Positions 25,723-34,166 of a stretch of 35,380 nt of DNA are shown one piece after another. The stretch spans positions 1 to 35,380 of the forward strand of contig OMXR01000010.1 in the NCBI GenBank assembly GCA_900315045.1, read 5' to 3'. Position 1 is the stretch's first letter. The number at the start of each line of letters is the position of its first letter. The position numbers and the translations under genes are program-made. The notes beneath the pieces are model-generated. The model made no database searches. It was not told the DNA's origin and worked only from the letters and a program-made list of their open reading frames with translations. The stretch comes from an uncultured Sutterella sp. (GTDB lineage: Bacteria > Pseudomonadota > Gammaproteobacteria > Burkholderiales > Burkholderiaceae_F).

Positions 25723-26475
25723 TCAGAGGAACAAATCCGGTCTGTTTGTGCAGATTGCATCAACCCCAAGTCCAAGCAGTTCCTGCCCTGCACGGTGATC
25801 GTCCACCGTGTAGACCATCATCTGATAGCCGGCATCAAGAACTTCTGCGACAAATTGCCCCGTGGCCAGTGCCGCATCCGGATGAACGGCAACAACCCGC
25901 AGAGATTCCGCCAAAGACTTCCAGTCCCGGGGCATCGTTTCAAGAAGCAGGGCACGCGAAAGCTCCGGTGCCGCCCCGGCTGCAGCGGCAAGGCTTGCAG
26001 AGCTGAACGATGAAAGCAGTGGCAGCGTTCCCGGATAGTCCCGGTAAGCTTCCTGAACAGCTTTGGCTACAGCCCTGCCCGTCTGCTCGTCCTGCCCCAG
26101 CGCGGGTTTTATCTCAATGTTCATGCGGATGGCATGCAGCTTGCAAAACTCCATGGCTTCCGAAAGCAAAGCCATTCGTTCACCAGAAAACTCCGGAGCA
26201 CAAAGGATTCCCGCATTGAGTTCGCGAAGCTCAGCCGCAGTCATCGCAGAGACCTTGCCTGTCCCGCGAACCACCCTTCCCAGCGCTTCATCATGAGAAA
26301 GAATCAGCACGCCATCGCTCGTAAGCATGGCGTCCGTTTCAACTGCCTCAACGCCAAGAGCCACTGCGCGTTTCAGCGCAGCCATCGTGTTCTCTGGTGC
26401 GAGTGTCCCGCAAAGTCGGTGAGCGATAACTTTGGGGTACGGCCAACGGTTCCTCGTTGAAATTTTGCTTGCCAT
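25723..26475 (-). CDS. Glycerophosphodiester phosphodiesterase (UgpQ-like)
   Basis: 250 residues, a single cytoplasmic GDPD TIM-barrel with no signal peptide. Catalytic HR at 19-20, metal-binding E46 and D48 (ETD), and HD at 61-62 are present, with APENT at 26-30. The usual HRG start of this motif reads HRLCG here. These enzymes release glycerol 3-phosphate from phospholipid head-group diesters. The gene converges with rpmE2 on a shared terminator, and its upstream region has been interrupted by an IS630-type element, so its native promoter may have been altered. Confidence 0.92.
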   Translation of the reverse strand: MASKISTRNRWPYPKVIAHRLCGTLAPENTMAALKRAVALGVEAVETDAMLTSDGVLILSHDEALGRVVRGTGKVSAMTAAELRELNAGILCAPEFSGERMALLSEAMEFCKLHAIRMNIEIKPALGQDEQTGRAVAKAVQEAYRDYPGTLPLLSSFSSASLAAAAGAAPELSRALLLETMPRDWKSLAESLRVVAVHPDAALATGQFVAEVLDAGYQMMVYTVDDHRAGQELLGLGVDAICTNRPDLFL

Positions 26476-26497
26476 GATGCTTGATCGTTCTTGTCAG

Positions 26498-26560
26498 CGA
26501 CCTCGGATTATGTCACCAGATGCGCCGTTCAGCCCTGTTTTCCATATTGATCCGAGGTCG
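26498..26560. repeat. Inverted repeat between the phosphodiesterase gene and the IS630 transposase
   Basis: CGACCTCGGAT (26498-26508) and ATCCGAGGTCG (26550-26560) are perfect 11-base inverted repeats, 41 bases apart. They lie just past the transposase stop and just upstream of the phosphodiesterase ATG. They do not match the other end of the element, so they are not its terminal repeats. Confidence 0.7.
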
Positions 26561-26570
26561 GCTTCAAGCG

Positions 26571-27512
26571 TCAATCCGTTTTGACCTGCCTGTTGAGATA
26601 CTCGTCGGGATTATGCTCAGGCTCATACGGAGGCAGAAAGAAAAGCTCAATTCGATCCTTATTCGCTTCGAGCCATTCGGTTACAAGTTTGACGTGGTGG
26701 ATTCTTGCGTTATCCGTAATCACCAACACTTTCCGCTGCGGATGATCCTGGACCAAGTCCTGCAGGAACTTCAAAAAGACATCAGCTCCAACTGCTCCCT
26801 TGTGAAAAGAAAAATGCAGTTTGCCCTGATTGGATACCGCTGAAAGCATGGACGGGTAGCCATGGGCCAGTCGCGCATTGTGCTCAATGTGCGACGTGAC
26901 CCCAATGGGCGCAAAGCCGCGAACCCAGTTCGTATCCTGATGAATCCCTGTTTCGTCCTGCCAGAAAATGATTGCGTTCTCCACCTTTGCTTTTCGGGCA
27001 ATCGCCGGATATTCCTCTTCAAGCCACTTCTGGATTCTCTCGGGATCCTGCTGAATCGCTCGCTTGTCCGGTCGCTGCGCACTCATGCCCCAGGCTTTCA
27101 AATATCGCCTTAACGTAGTTGTCGACAACTCCACCTGATACATTCGCAGCACCAGCAACTTGATTGCCTTGAGAGTCCAGAGAGCAAATTCGAACTTCAG
27201 TTGAGCGGGGTTCTTGTCAATGATCTCCTGGCGAACAACTTGTTGCTGGCTTTTGGTCAGGATTCGACGGCTTTCGCGTGACTGCTCCTTGGGGCCGCGC
27301 TTATCGCTGAGGTAGGCCTGATCCTCGGGAAGCTCGCGCATGCGCTTGACCCAGCGCACCACGCACTGCCTGTGCACTTTGAGTCTGCGCGCCACCTCGG
27401 TCTGTGAGACGCCTTCTTTGAGCAGTTCTATTCCGTGCTTGCGGAGTTCCTCAAGCGCTTTTGGGCTCAAGCGTCGGGCGTCTACTTTGATGTCAGGAGT
27501 TTCTGTATTCAT
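26571..27512 (-). CDS. IS630-family transposase, C-terminally truncated
   Basis: 313 residues. An N-terminal helix-turn-helix (about 33-60, SQTEVARRLKVHRQCVVRW) is followed by a DDE-superfamily catalytic core with all acidic residues present: D186 in WQDETG, D267 in VITDNARIHH and E304 in EHNPDEYLN. It stops after NRQVKTD, where relatives continue for another 20-35 residues. Reading past this TGA in the same frame gives RLKPTSDQYGKQG and a second stop, which looks like decay after a nonsense change. Codon use is intermediate in GC. Activity cannot be judged from the sequence. Confidence 0.9.
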   Translation of the reverse strand: MNTETPDIKVDARRLSPKALEELRKHGIELLKEGVSQTEVARRLKVHRQCVVRWVKRMRELPEDQAYLSDKRGPKEQSRESRRILTKSQQQVVRQEIIDKNPAQLKFEFALWTLKAIKLLVLRMYQVELSTTTLRRYLKAWGMSAQRPDKRAIQQDPERIQKWLEEEYPAIARKAKVENAIIFWQDETGIHQDTNWVRGFAPIGVTSHIEHNARLAHGYPSMLSAVSNQGKLHFSFHKGAVGADVFLKFLQDLVQDHPQRKVLVITDNARIHHVKLVTEWLEANKDRIELFFLPPYEPEHNPDEYLNRQVKTD

Positions 27513-27547
27513 ACCCGCATTTTACCAGAGACAGGGTGTTTTGTCTA
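26571..27547 (-). mobile_element. IS630-family element, 3' end truncated or decayed
   Basis: The coding part is an IS630-type transposase. The upstream end of the element probably lies near 27547, at a TA followed inward on the minus strand by GACAAAACACCCTGTCTC. A matching inverted end was not found near 26480-26570, and the transposase lacks its C-terminal tail. The element is therefore probably a partial copy. End coordinates are approximate. Confidence 0.75.
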
Positions 27548-27577
27548 GTAAATAGTGGCCGTGTTAACAGAGGCAAG

Positions 27578-28762
27578 TCAAACCGTGCCGGACAAGCGAT
27601 ACAGCAAATCCTCCCAGCATCCCCAAACCTTTTCCGGAGAGTAATTTTCCATTGCCTTTTTTGCAGCATTGCCCAGTTCGATACGTCTTTTTTCTTTTTC
27701 CATCAGAAAATCTAGAGCGGCTGCCAGCGAATTTACTGAGCAGTCACACAAGATTCCATTCTCTCCATTTTTTATTATTGTATTTACACTTGGGCATTGA
27801 TCCCAGCCTATTGCGGGAATGCCGAGGGACATTGCTTCACAAAGCGCCAAACCAAACCCTTCGTTTGTTGACGGGAAGGCAAAAATAGATGCATCTTTTA
27901 ATTCATCGGCAACATTATCTGTTGTTCCGCAAAGACGAACTTGATCCTCCAATTTGTTCTTCATTATGAGTGTTTTAACTTCTTCTGTATATTTTTTATC
28001 CCAACTTATCGCCCCCCAAAACTCAACTCTCCAATCGGGATATTTATTTTTTATTTTAGCAAAAGCCTCGGCTACGAGATGTTGTCTTTTAGCTCTATCA
28101 ACTCTGCCAACCATAACGATCTTCTTCGATGCGCGGTCTGCAGTATAACGGTATTGAGGAACCGGATTTGGTATATATACAGCATTTTTGATTCCAGCAT
28201 AATCACGAATTAAATCAATGTATTCATTAGCCAAAACCTGAATTGGTCCTGCGCTTTCTAGGTCTTTAGAAAAAAGTTTTAGCATCGGATTCACTGTAGG
28301 GCATGTATGCAACATCGTTATTATCGGAACAGGGACGCCCTTCATCCATTTATTTATTTTTAAGAGCGCTCCAGTTGTTTCAGGAGAGAATGAGACTGCT
28401 ACATCGGGCTTTAATTCATCAGCTACCAAACAACTTATCTTCTTTGCGACATGTCTAAATTCTAGTTCCCCTCTCTTTAGTTTTCTATTCAGAGAACTAA
28501 AAGAAAAAGCCTCTATTTTATTGATTAACTTATTTATTTTTTGTGCAACATATTGCCGTTGGCCGCCCCACAAAACTTTGACCCCATCCTCAAAACCGCT
28601 TTCCTCTACTTCAAATTGGTCGCAACATATAACTGTAACAGCATGCCCCCTCCTGTGGAATTCGTTTGCCATATCAAACAGAACTTTTTCTCTTCCTCCT
28701 TTTGCACCATAAAGTCGGCCAGAACAAACCAATAACAAATTTAAACGTTTACCTTCTGTCAT
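27578..28762 (-). CDS. Glycosyltransferase family 4, AT-rich, probably acquired
   Basis: 394 residues with a GT-B fold. The N-terminal acceptor domain begins LNLLLVCSGRLYGAKGGREKVLFD. The C-terminal nucleotide-sugar domain includes GRVDRAKRQHLVAEAF and the EX7E motif in STNEGFGLALCEAMSLG. Such enzymes transfer sugars to lipopolysaccharide, O-antigen or capsule. The gene is markedly AT-rich, with many runs of T and A, unlike the housekeeping genes. It is flanked by an IS630 remnant and a probable intron remnant, so horizontal acquisition is likely. The donor sugar and acceptor are unknown. Confidence 0.9.
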   Translation of the reverse strand: MTEGKRLNLLLVCSGRLYGAKGGREKVLFDMANEFHRRGHAVTVICCDQFEVEESGFEDGVKVLWGGQRQYVAQKINKLINKIEAFSFSSLNRKLKRGELEFRHVAKKISCLVADELKPDVAVSFSPETTGALLKINKWMKGVPVPIITMLHTCPTVNPMLKLFSKDLESAGPIQVLANEYIDLIRDYAGIKNAVYIPNPVPQYRYTADRASKKIVMVGRVDRAKRQHLVAEAFAKIKNKYPDWRVEFWGAISWDKKYTEEVKTLIMKNKLEDQVRLCGTTDNVADELKDASIFAFPSTNEGFGLALCEAMSLGIPAIGWDQCPSVNTIIKNGENGILCDCSVNSLAAALDFLMEKEKRRIELGNAAKKAMENYSPEKVWGCWEDLLYRLSGTV

Positions 28763-28824
28763 AATTACTTCTGTTTAACAAATATATTACAGCGTGCTAC
28801 CGAATATCTCCGAAAAGATCTAAC

Positions 28825-29035
28825 GGCATAGCAATCCCGCCCCAGCTCCCCACAAAACCGTCATGCGACTTTCGCGCATTCGGTTCATCGCAGGTCTCCG
28901 TCTCCGAACCTCAGACTGATATCTTATCCCTCAGTTCATGTTCCACGCTCTAGCCGGAAACCAATCGACGCCTTATCGGCGCCCGAAGCGTTGATTGACG
29001 CGGCTGTCCTATGTCAGCCCGTACAGAATTTGTCA
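28825..29035 (-). mobile_element. Probable group II intron remnant
   Basis: Read on the minus strand, the segment contains GAACCGAATGCGCGAAAG followed by TCGCATGACGGTTTTGTGGGGAG. This resembles the conserved hairpin region found just ahead of bacterial group II intron reverse-transcriptase genes (GAGCCG...GTGAAAGTCGCACG...CGGTTCTG). A further paired segment, around 28965-29000, fits upstream intron structure. No reverse-transcriptase gene follows. The sequence breaks off near 28825 into the glycosyltransferase upstream region, so only a 5' fragment remains. Identified by recall of the motif, without an alignment. Confidence 0.5.
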
Positions 29036-29042
29036 ACTTGAA

Positions 29043-29063
29043 CTCCTAATGTTTTGTTAGGAG
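29043..29063. repeat. Hairpin CTCCTAA-N7-TTAGGAG
   Basis: A perfect seven-base-pair inverted repeat with loop TGTTTTG, at the outer edge of the intron-like remnant. It could be a terminator stem, an end of a mobile element or an intron insertion-site feature; nothing adjacent decides between these. Confidence 0.45.
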
Positions 29064-29350
29064 CCTAACTCTGCGGTGGCCACAGAACTTTGCCCTACTA
29101 CGCATCTCCCTTGAGCTATGAAAAACAATGATTTTCTGAATAAAATCAAAAAGATGATGTTAGAAGAACGTCTACGAAGTCTGTTAATCAGTTTGAGAAT
29201 TTCAAAGGCTCAGAAATACCCACTGCGAGGCCTGATTCCCAAATACTAGTGGTATAGTTATCGCAAACACAGACGGTTCTGGCTGTGTCGAGCGGGTGTG
29301 CGGATCCCATCGCCTCACCCAGTGCAGTTTCATTTTTTACAGAGACGGGC
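29064..29350. other. Spacer with no recognisable gene
   Basis: No gene was recognised here. The first half is AT-rich and contains short unsupported frames. The second half holds an extended -10 promoter candidate (29250-29258) for the small ORF at 29351. Together with 28763-29042 this is a 588-base stretch without an identified protein gene. Confidence 0.5.
29250..29258 (+). promoter_or_regulatory. Extended -10 promoter candidate for the small ORF
   Basis: TGG followed by TATAGT (29253-29258) is an extended -10 (TGnTATAGT). No good -35 is present, which such promoters do not need. The predicted start near 29265 leaves an 86-base leader. Confidence 0.45.
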
Positions 29351-29584
29351 ATGAGAAAGAACTGGTCGCCTTACGCTGGAGAAGCAATCCTAGCCATGAT
29401 GAACGGTGAAAGCGCCCGTAGCATCAACAAAAGGCTGCGGATTCCAATTCCCCTTCTGATGCAGTGGCATGATGAGTTTTTGGCGTCTCTATCTCCCGAC
29501 ATTCGTCGGCTCGTTTGTCAGCACCAGGACATCTGTGCCAAACAGCGTCTGCTGCAGTTGCGCAAGAGGCTCTTTGAGCAATGA
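29351..29584 (+). CDS. Small hypothetical protein with helix-turn-helix-like N-terminus
   Basis: 77 residues, family not recognised. Residues 10-44 (AILAMMNGESARSINKRL and the following IPIPLLMQWHDEFL) look like a helix-turn-helix of the type found in transposase OrfA proteins or small regulators. Residues 55-77 are a basic amphipathic helix with C56 and C62 (CQHQDIC). A weak GAGACGGG precedes the ATG. It lies in a mobile-element-rich spacer, so it may be a transposase fragment. An earlier in-frame start at 29285 would add 22 residues but lacks support. Function unknown. Confidence 0.5.
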   Translation: MRKNWSPYAGEAILAMMNGESARSINKRLRIPIPLLMQWHDEFLASLSPDIRRLVCQHQDICAKQRLLQLRKRLFEQ

Positions 29585-29673
29585 GTGTGCGTGATATGCA
29601 CCACTTCAACCCTTGCCGCAGAGCCTTCGGAGACTAAGAGGGCGGCTCGTGCGCGGGGCTTCGCGCGCAAGCA

Positions 29674-30492
29674 CTATCGGTCGGTATTGGCCTTAACTCG
29701 CGAACTCTTCCTGCTTTCGATCGCCTTCTGCATGTTTTGTTGAGCCGAGCTGCGCGATTGCGGCGCATGCCAAAGATGCAGGACAAATGAAGCAAAGTTT
29801 CCGGACAATATACGGACTTTGTTGTTGAAAAGCCGTTGAGCGAGATCCAGATCCTCGTGTCCCCATCCAACGAAGTTTTCGTCACAGCCGTTTACGCCTT
29901 CGTAGTCGCTTTTCCATAGGGCAAAATTGCACCCTCGAATGGACTTTGGAGAAAAGGAAAACATTCGGCGAACAACGGGGCACTCAAGGTGCAGCAGAGG
30001 AGACGTCCGGTTGATCCAATGTTTGCGCTGCCATTCCTGAAAAGCCTTCCGAGTCCACTCAATTTTTTGCTGTCCCGCGACCAACTGTTCCGCCAATTCC
30101 TTGTTCGTCAAAATTCTCTGGCCCACGACTAAAGCACGTGGCGCTGATATCCGCCGATGCGTACTGACAAAATCAGGCGGAGGCACGCAATCTCCATCCA
30201 AAAAAATCAAGTACTCACCCGCAGCGGCATGCGCCCCTCTGTTTCTCACTGCGGCTAGCCTGAACCCCTCGTGCTTTTGCCAGCAGTGCTTGAACTGCAA
30301 CGCCGGAGCCTGTTGACGACAGGAATCAATGACAGCCTTCGTCCTGTCATCCGACCCGTCGTCCGTGATAACCACTTCAAAGTTTTTGTCATCCTGTGCA
30401 ATGAGCCCCTCTAACACAAGGCGCAACGCATCGTGCCGATCGTAAGTTGACACGACGACAGAGATCAAAAAGTTGTCGGAAAGATTCTTCAT
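29674..30492 (-). CDS. Glycosyltransferase family 2 with GT7C domain
   Basis: 272 residues. The N-terminal GT-A domain begins ISVVVSTYDRHDALRLVLEGL, and a DxD-type metal site is at 99-101 (FLDGDC). The C-terminal part contains GWGHEDLDL at 209-217, the galactosyltransferase-like GT7C signature that binds acceptor and metal. Such enzymes add sugars to lipopolysaccharide core or surface glycans. The ATG at 30492 was chosen over an upstream TTG. The gene follows msbA on the same strand after 56 bases, so both may be co-transcribed. The sugar and acceptor are unknown. Confidence 0.88.
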   Translation of the reverse strand: MKNLSDNFLISVVVSTYDRHDALRLVLEGLIAQDDKNFEVVITDDGSDDRTKAVIDSCRQQAPALQFKHCWQKHEGFRLAAVRNRGAHAAAGEYLIFLDGDCVPPPDFVSTHRRISAPRALVVGQRILTNKELAEQLVAGQQKIEWTRKAFQEWQRKHWINRTSPLLHLECPVVRRMFSFSPKSIRGCNFALWKSDYEGVNGCDENFVGWGHEDLDLAQRLFNNKVRILSGNFASFVLHLWHAPQSRSSAQQNMQKAIESRKSSRVKANTDR

Positions 30493-30548
30493 CTGAAACA
30501 ACCCTGAGCGCAACCTGACGATTGCCCTATTAAGTTATCGAATGCAAC

Positions 30549-32330
30549 TCAATCCTTCTCCTGCACACTGGAGAATTTTGAGGAGAACTGAATGTTGTAC
30601 AGGTGGGCGTACATGCCGTTCTTGGCAAGCAACTCTGAGTGTTTACCAACTTCCTGTATGCGCCCATCTCTCATGACCACAATTCGGTCCGCTCCCTCAA
30701 TCGTGGTCAGTCTGTGCGCAACAACGAACGTGGTGCGCCCCTTCATAAGCTCATCAAGAGACCGCTGGATGTACTTCTCGCTTTCCGTATCAAGAGCACT
30801 CGTGGCCTCGTCAAGCAGCAGAATCGGTGCATTTTTAAGGAGCGCTCTGGCAATGGAGATGCGTTGCTTTTGCCCTCCGGAAAGTTTGCTTCCTGCCTCT
30901 CCGACAGGCGTATCCAACCCCATGGGCAGCGACTGGATAAAAGGCATCAGGCAGGCCGCTTCTGCAGCCTTCTCGACATCCTTGCGGCTAGCGTCCTTCG
31001 CTCCATATGCGATATTTGCCGCAATCGTGTCGTCAAAGAGAACCACATCCTGGCTGACAAGTGCAATCTGTGCTCGGAGACTCTTCAGGGACACTTCATC
31101 GATCGGCGTTCCGTCAAAATAAATGCGGCCTGCCGTCGCCTCCCAGAAACGGGGAATCAGGTTGATCAGCGTCGTCTTTCCTGCACCGGATGAACCGACA
31201 AGCGCAATCGTCTCCCCCGCCTTGACGTCAAGCGTGAAATCTTCAAGAGCCGGTTTTTGCGTTTCGTCATAGCACAAAGACACATGTTCAAACCGAACAT
31301 TCCCCTGCACGCGCGAGAATTCCTTGGCTGAACGGCTTTCCTCTGCCACTTCGTCCATCAGAGCAAATACGCTTTCTGCTGCAGCCGAAAGCCTTGCCAG
31401 CGCTCCGTTCAAGGCAGACAGATGCCGTATGGGCGGCATTAAAAGGAGGAGTGCAGACAGGTAGGTTATGAACTCGCCCATCGTAAGAATGCCTGCCTGC
31501 GCCTGAGCCAAGGCAACCACGACCACGATGGAGACTGCACTCATCGTAATGAACTGTGCGAGCGGCGTACCCGCGTTTGAAACCTTTGCCGCACGCAGAG
31601 AAAACTTTCTGATCCGTTCGTTGACTTCGGAAAACCGAGCCAGTTCCGTCTCATAGCCATCGTAAATCTTGATGATCCTCTGGCCTTCGTATGCCTCCTG
31701 AACAATTCCAGTCATGTCCCCAAGAGTCTGCTGAAAGCCCGTCGTATACTGGCGCATTCTCTTGGTCACCCATTTGAGCAGCAGTGCCATCAAGGGGCCA
31801 ACGATCAAGGCAACGAGTGTGAGTTTCCAGTTTTGATACACCAGAACGCAGGAAAGTGCAACGATCTGCAGAGAATCCCTCACAATCGTGGAAACCATCT
31901 CTGCAGCCGTCCCCAGAGCATTTGAAGCTTCGTTGACGAATTTGGAAATCACCGCCCCTGACGTGTATCTCTGGTAGGTTCTGGCTGGCCAGGAAATCAC
32001 GTTCCTGAACATGCTCTCGCGTAGCTGAACAAGGACGCTCTGCGAAATTTTCTGCAAGAGGTATGAACTGGTGAAGGTAGCTCCGCCATGCACCAGGGCA
32101 ATGCCAACCAGAGCGGCAGGAGCCCACCACATCACAACCGGGTTCTTTTCATAAAATCCCATGTCCGTGAGCTTGCCGAGAAGCAGAGCAATAAGGGACG
32201 ACGTTGCCGCGCTCAAAAGCATCGCGACAACTGCTATTGCGATGGTGCTTTTATAAGCAAGCAAATAGGAAAAAAGCCGCTTGACGCTTGCTGTCATTTC
32301 AAAGCGGCCCTGCTGATTCAGTTTAGCCAT
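30549..32330 (-). CDS. msbA: Lipid A export ATP-binding/permease protein MsbA
   Basis: 593 residues, a half-transporter. Six transmembrane helices (about 25-300) are followed by the ATPase: Walker A GSSGAGKTT at 379-387, Q-loop VSQD, signature LSGGQKQR from 483, Walker B ILLLDEATSALD near 503 and the H-loop His at 539. Homodimers flip lipid A-core across the inner membrane. MsbA-type identity is favoured over other lipid or drug exporters because it lies among core glycosyltransferases, but a peptide or other lipid substrate is possible. It diverges from the GT9 gene over a spacer of about 100 bases. AGGG lies near the ATG. Confidence 0.92.
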   Translation of the reverse strand: MAKLNQQGRFEMTASVKRLFSYLLAYKSTIAIAVVAMLLSAATSSLIALLLGKLTDMGFYEKNPVVMWWAPAALVGIALVHGGATFTSSYLLQKISQSVLVQLRESMFRNVISWPARTYQRYTSGAVISKFVNEASNALGTAAEMVSTIVRDSLQIVALSCVLVYQNWKLTLVALIVGPLMALLLKWVTKRMRQYTTGFQQTLGDMTGIVQEAYEGQRIIKIYDGYETELARFSEVNERIRKFSLRAAKVSNAGTPLAQFITMSAVSIVVVVALAQAQAGILTMGEFITYLSALLLLMPPIRHLSALNGALARLSAAAESVFALMDEVAEESRSAKEFSRVQGNVRFEHVSLCYDETQKPALEDFTLDVKAGETIALVGSSGAGKTTLINLIPRFWEATAGRIYFDGTPIDEVSLKSLRAQIALVSQDVVLFDDTIAANIAYGAKDASRKDVEKAAEAACLMPFIQSLPMGLDTPVGEAGSKLSGGQKQRISIARALLKNAPILLLDEATSALDTESEKYIQRSLDELMKGRTTFVVAHRLTTIEGADRIVVMRDGRIQEVGKHSELLAKNGMYAHLYNIQFSSKFSSVQEKD

Positions 32331-32392
32331 GCCAACCCTTGTCCATCTGGAACACGAATTGTACCTGAGGCGGTTTTGAGTCTGCCCCTAGC

Positions 32393-32398
32393 TATAAT
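32393..32398 (+). promoter_or_regulatory. -10 box for the GT9-GT2-GT4 operon
   Basis: A perfect TATAAT in the divergent spacer between msbA and the GT9 gene. A start near 32405 gives a 24-base leader before the ATG. The -35 is weak (CGGTTT, 16-base spacer). On the other strand a TACAAT near 32360 could serve msbA. Confidence 0.5.
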
Positions 32399-32428
32399 GA
32401 GTTTGAGTTTTTTCGAGGACCTTTGGAA

Positions 32429-33373
32429 ATGCCTACAGTCTTGTGCCGTCTTCCTAATCATGTCGGAGATTGCTGCATGTGCCTGCCAGCCCTGAGGCTG
32501 CTGCAGGCAAGCGGATACGAACCGGCGCTGGTTGGCAAACGCTGGGCAGAGGATCTGATGGCAGGCATGGGCTGGAGATTCGATCCAATCGAAGGACACG
32601 TATCCGAAGACCTTTCCCGCATCCGGTATCTGGTCACCAATACAGGTGCAACGCGCAGTTTGCTGTTCCCGAATTCGTTTGGTTCGGCTCTTCTTTTTAA
32701 AATCGGCCGAGTGCCAACAACCGGCTTAGCTACTGACGGCCGGTCTTTGCTTCTCAGGCATGCGATTCCGGAACCGGGCCCCATGCACGAAGTGGAACGG
32801 TTCTTTTACCTGACCCAGGAAGCCATCAAGGCCTGGGGCGGTGTCCCAGCCTGGGATAAACCGCCATCTTCACTGGGGCTCAAATTGCTCAAGCGCCATG
32901 AAGCCGCCGCAAGGAACATTATCCTTGGCCACGGGATCCCCGAGAAATTCGCGGTGCTGGCTCCCATTGCCAGGGGGTTGCACAAGGGACAGAACAAGCA
33001 TTGGGCGCATTTCAATGAGCTTTGCGCCCCGCTTCGGGAAATGGGGGTTGCCCCCATTGTTTTCCCTTCGATCCGAGAGGAAGCGGACGCGAGAAAAGCT
33101 TGCCGGGACGCGCTCATCATGCCGCCAACCACACTCGGGAACTTCGCTGCGATGTGCAAGCGCGCTCAGCTTGTGATCGCGAATGACTCGGGAGTGAGTC
33201 ACGTAGCGGCCTCAGTCGGCGCTCGGCAAATCACTCTGATCGGAGTTACATCCACAGAGAGAACCGGTCCATGGAATCCCGAGGCCACTGTGCTTGGGAA
33301 GGACGGAGCGTGGCCTACTCTAGACGAAGTTCTGGCCTCCATCCGCTCACTCTTGGCACAACAATCATCATGA
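32429..33373 (+). CDS. Glycosyltransferase family 9 (heptosyltransferase-like)
   Basis: 314 residues, a GT-B fold like WaaC/WaaF. It opens VLCRLPNHVGDCCMCLPALRLL, the characteristic start of heptosyltransferases (usually RLPNWLGD). The C-terminal ADP-heptose-binding region is NDSGVSHVAASVGARQITLIG, with TGPWNP near the end. It probably adds heptose or a related sugar to inner-core lipopolysaccharide. GAGGAC (32415-32420) supports ATG 32429 over the TTG two codons earlier. The stop overlaps the next gene as ATGA, so the two are coupled. Confidence 0.9.
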   Translation: MPTVLCRLPNHVGDCCMCLPALRLLQASGYEPALVGKRWAEDLMAGMGWRFDPIEGHVSEDLSRIRYLVTNTGATRSLLFPNSFGSALLFKIGRVPTTGLATDGRSLLLRHAIPEPGPMHEVERFFYLTQEAIKAWGGVPAWDKPPSSLGLKLLKRHEAAARNIILGHGIPEKFAVLAPIARGLHKGQNKHWAHFNELCAPLREMGVAPIVFPSIREEADARKACRDALIMPPTTLGNFAAMCKRAQLVIANDSGVSHVAASVGARQITLIGVTSTERTGPWNPEATVLGKDGAWPTLDEVLASIRSLLAQQSS

Positions 33374-34125
33374 CCCTGACAGCGATAATCCTCACCCGGA
33401 ACGAGGCTGAAAACATTGCCGAGGCCATCCGCTCTGTCAAATTCGCAGATGAAATACTTGTCGTTGACGACTGCAGTTCGGATGACACTGTTGCCATAGC
33501 CAGTCAGGAGGGAGCAAAAGTCGTTAGCAGACCTATGAATGGGAACTGGGCAGAGCAAAGGAACTTCGCTCTGACTCAAGCCGCGGGCGACATGATTTTT
33601 TTCCTTGATGCAGATGAGCGGGTGTCCCCAAAATTAGCTGCAGAGATTCAGAGCACTCTCAGTTCACGTCAGGATTGCTGTCTCGCGATGCGCCGAGAAA
33701 ATCACTTCGCAGAGGGACCACTGACTCACGGCATTCTGAGGCCAGATCGGGTTACGCGCGTCTTCCCCAGAGAACATGGCGCATACGAGGGGAGAGTACA
33801 CGAAAAACTTATTTGCTCTCTACCCGTCATAACACTCAATAACAGGCTCATCCACTTTCCCTATCGTGACTGGTCTCATTACTGGCAGAAATTTGACAAG
33901 TACACAGAGAACTCTGCCAAAAAGTACCTTGAATCCGGAAAATCGTGCTCTTTTTTCCGCGATATTTTTCTGCGTCCGCTATGGGCCTTTTTCAAAATTT
34001 ACTTTTTCAACCTTGGATTCCTTGATGGGAAGCTTGGCTGGATCTTCTCGGTCAACCATTACTGCTACACGATGAACAAATACGTCCGCCTGTATTCCCT
34101 GCAAAGAAACAACGGGAAAATCTGA
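33370..34125 (+). CDS. Glycosyltransferase family 2 (WaaE/KdtX-like)
   Basis: 251 residues, a GT-A fold. The N-terminus TAIILTRNEAENIAEAIRSV, followed by VVDDCSSDDT (about 36-45) and the metal-binding FFLDADE near residue 77-83, matches the family of core-lipopolysaccharide beta-glucosyltransferases related to WaaE/KdtX. The C-terminus has the YWQKFDKYTENSAKKYLESG and RPLWAFFKIYFF features typical of this group, which sits at the membrane. Its ATG overlaps the GT9 stop, which decides the start, and the next gene starts 41 bases later. The sugar is inferred only from the family. Confidence 0.9.
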   Translation: MTLTAIILTRNEAENIAEAIRSVKFADEILVVDDCSSDDTVAIASQEGAKVVSRPMNGNWAEQRNFALTQAAGDMIFFLDADERVSPKLAAEIQSTLSSRQDCCLAMRRENHFAEGPLTHGILRPDRVTRVFPREHGAYEGRVHEKLICSLPVITLNNRLIHFPYRDWSHYWQKFDKYTENSAKKYLESGKSCSFFRDIFLRPLWAFFKIYFFNLGFLDGKLGWIFSVNHYCYTMNKYVRLYSLQRNNGKI

Positions 34126-34166
34126 CACCGTCCGCTTAAGCTAATTCAACCTCTCAGCATTGAGTC

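Noticed and set aside
29650..29669. TGCGCG/CGCGCA stem after the GT2/GT7C gene
   Set aside because: Possible terminator stem but no clear T run on the minus strand; left uncalled.
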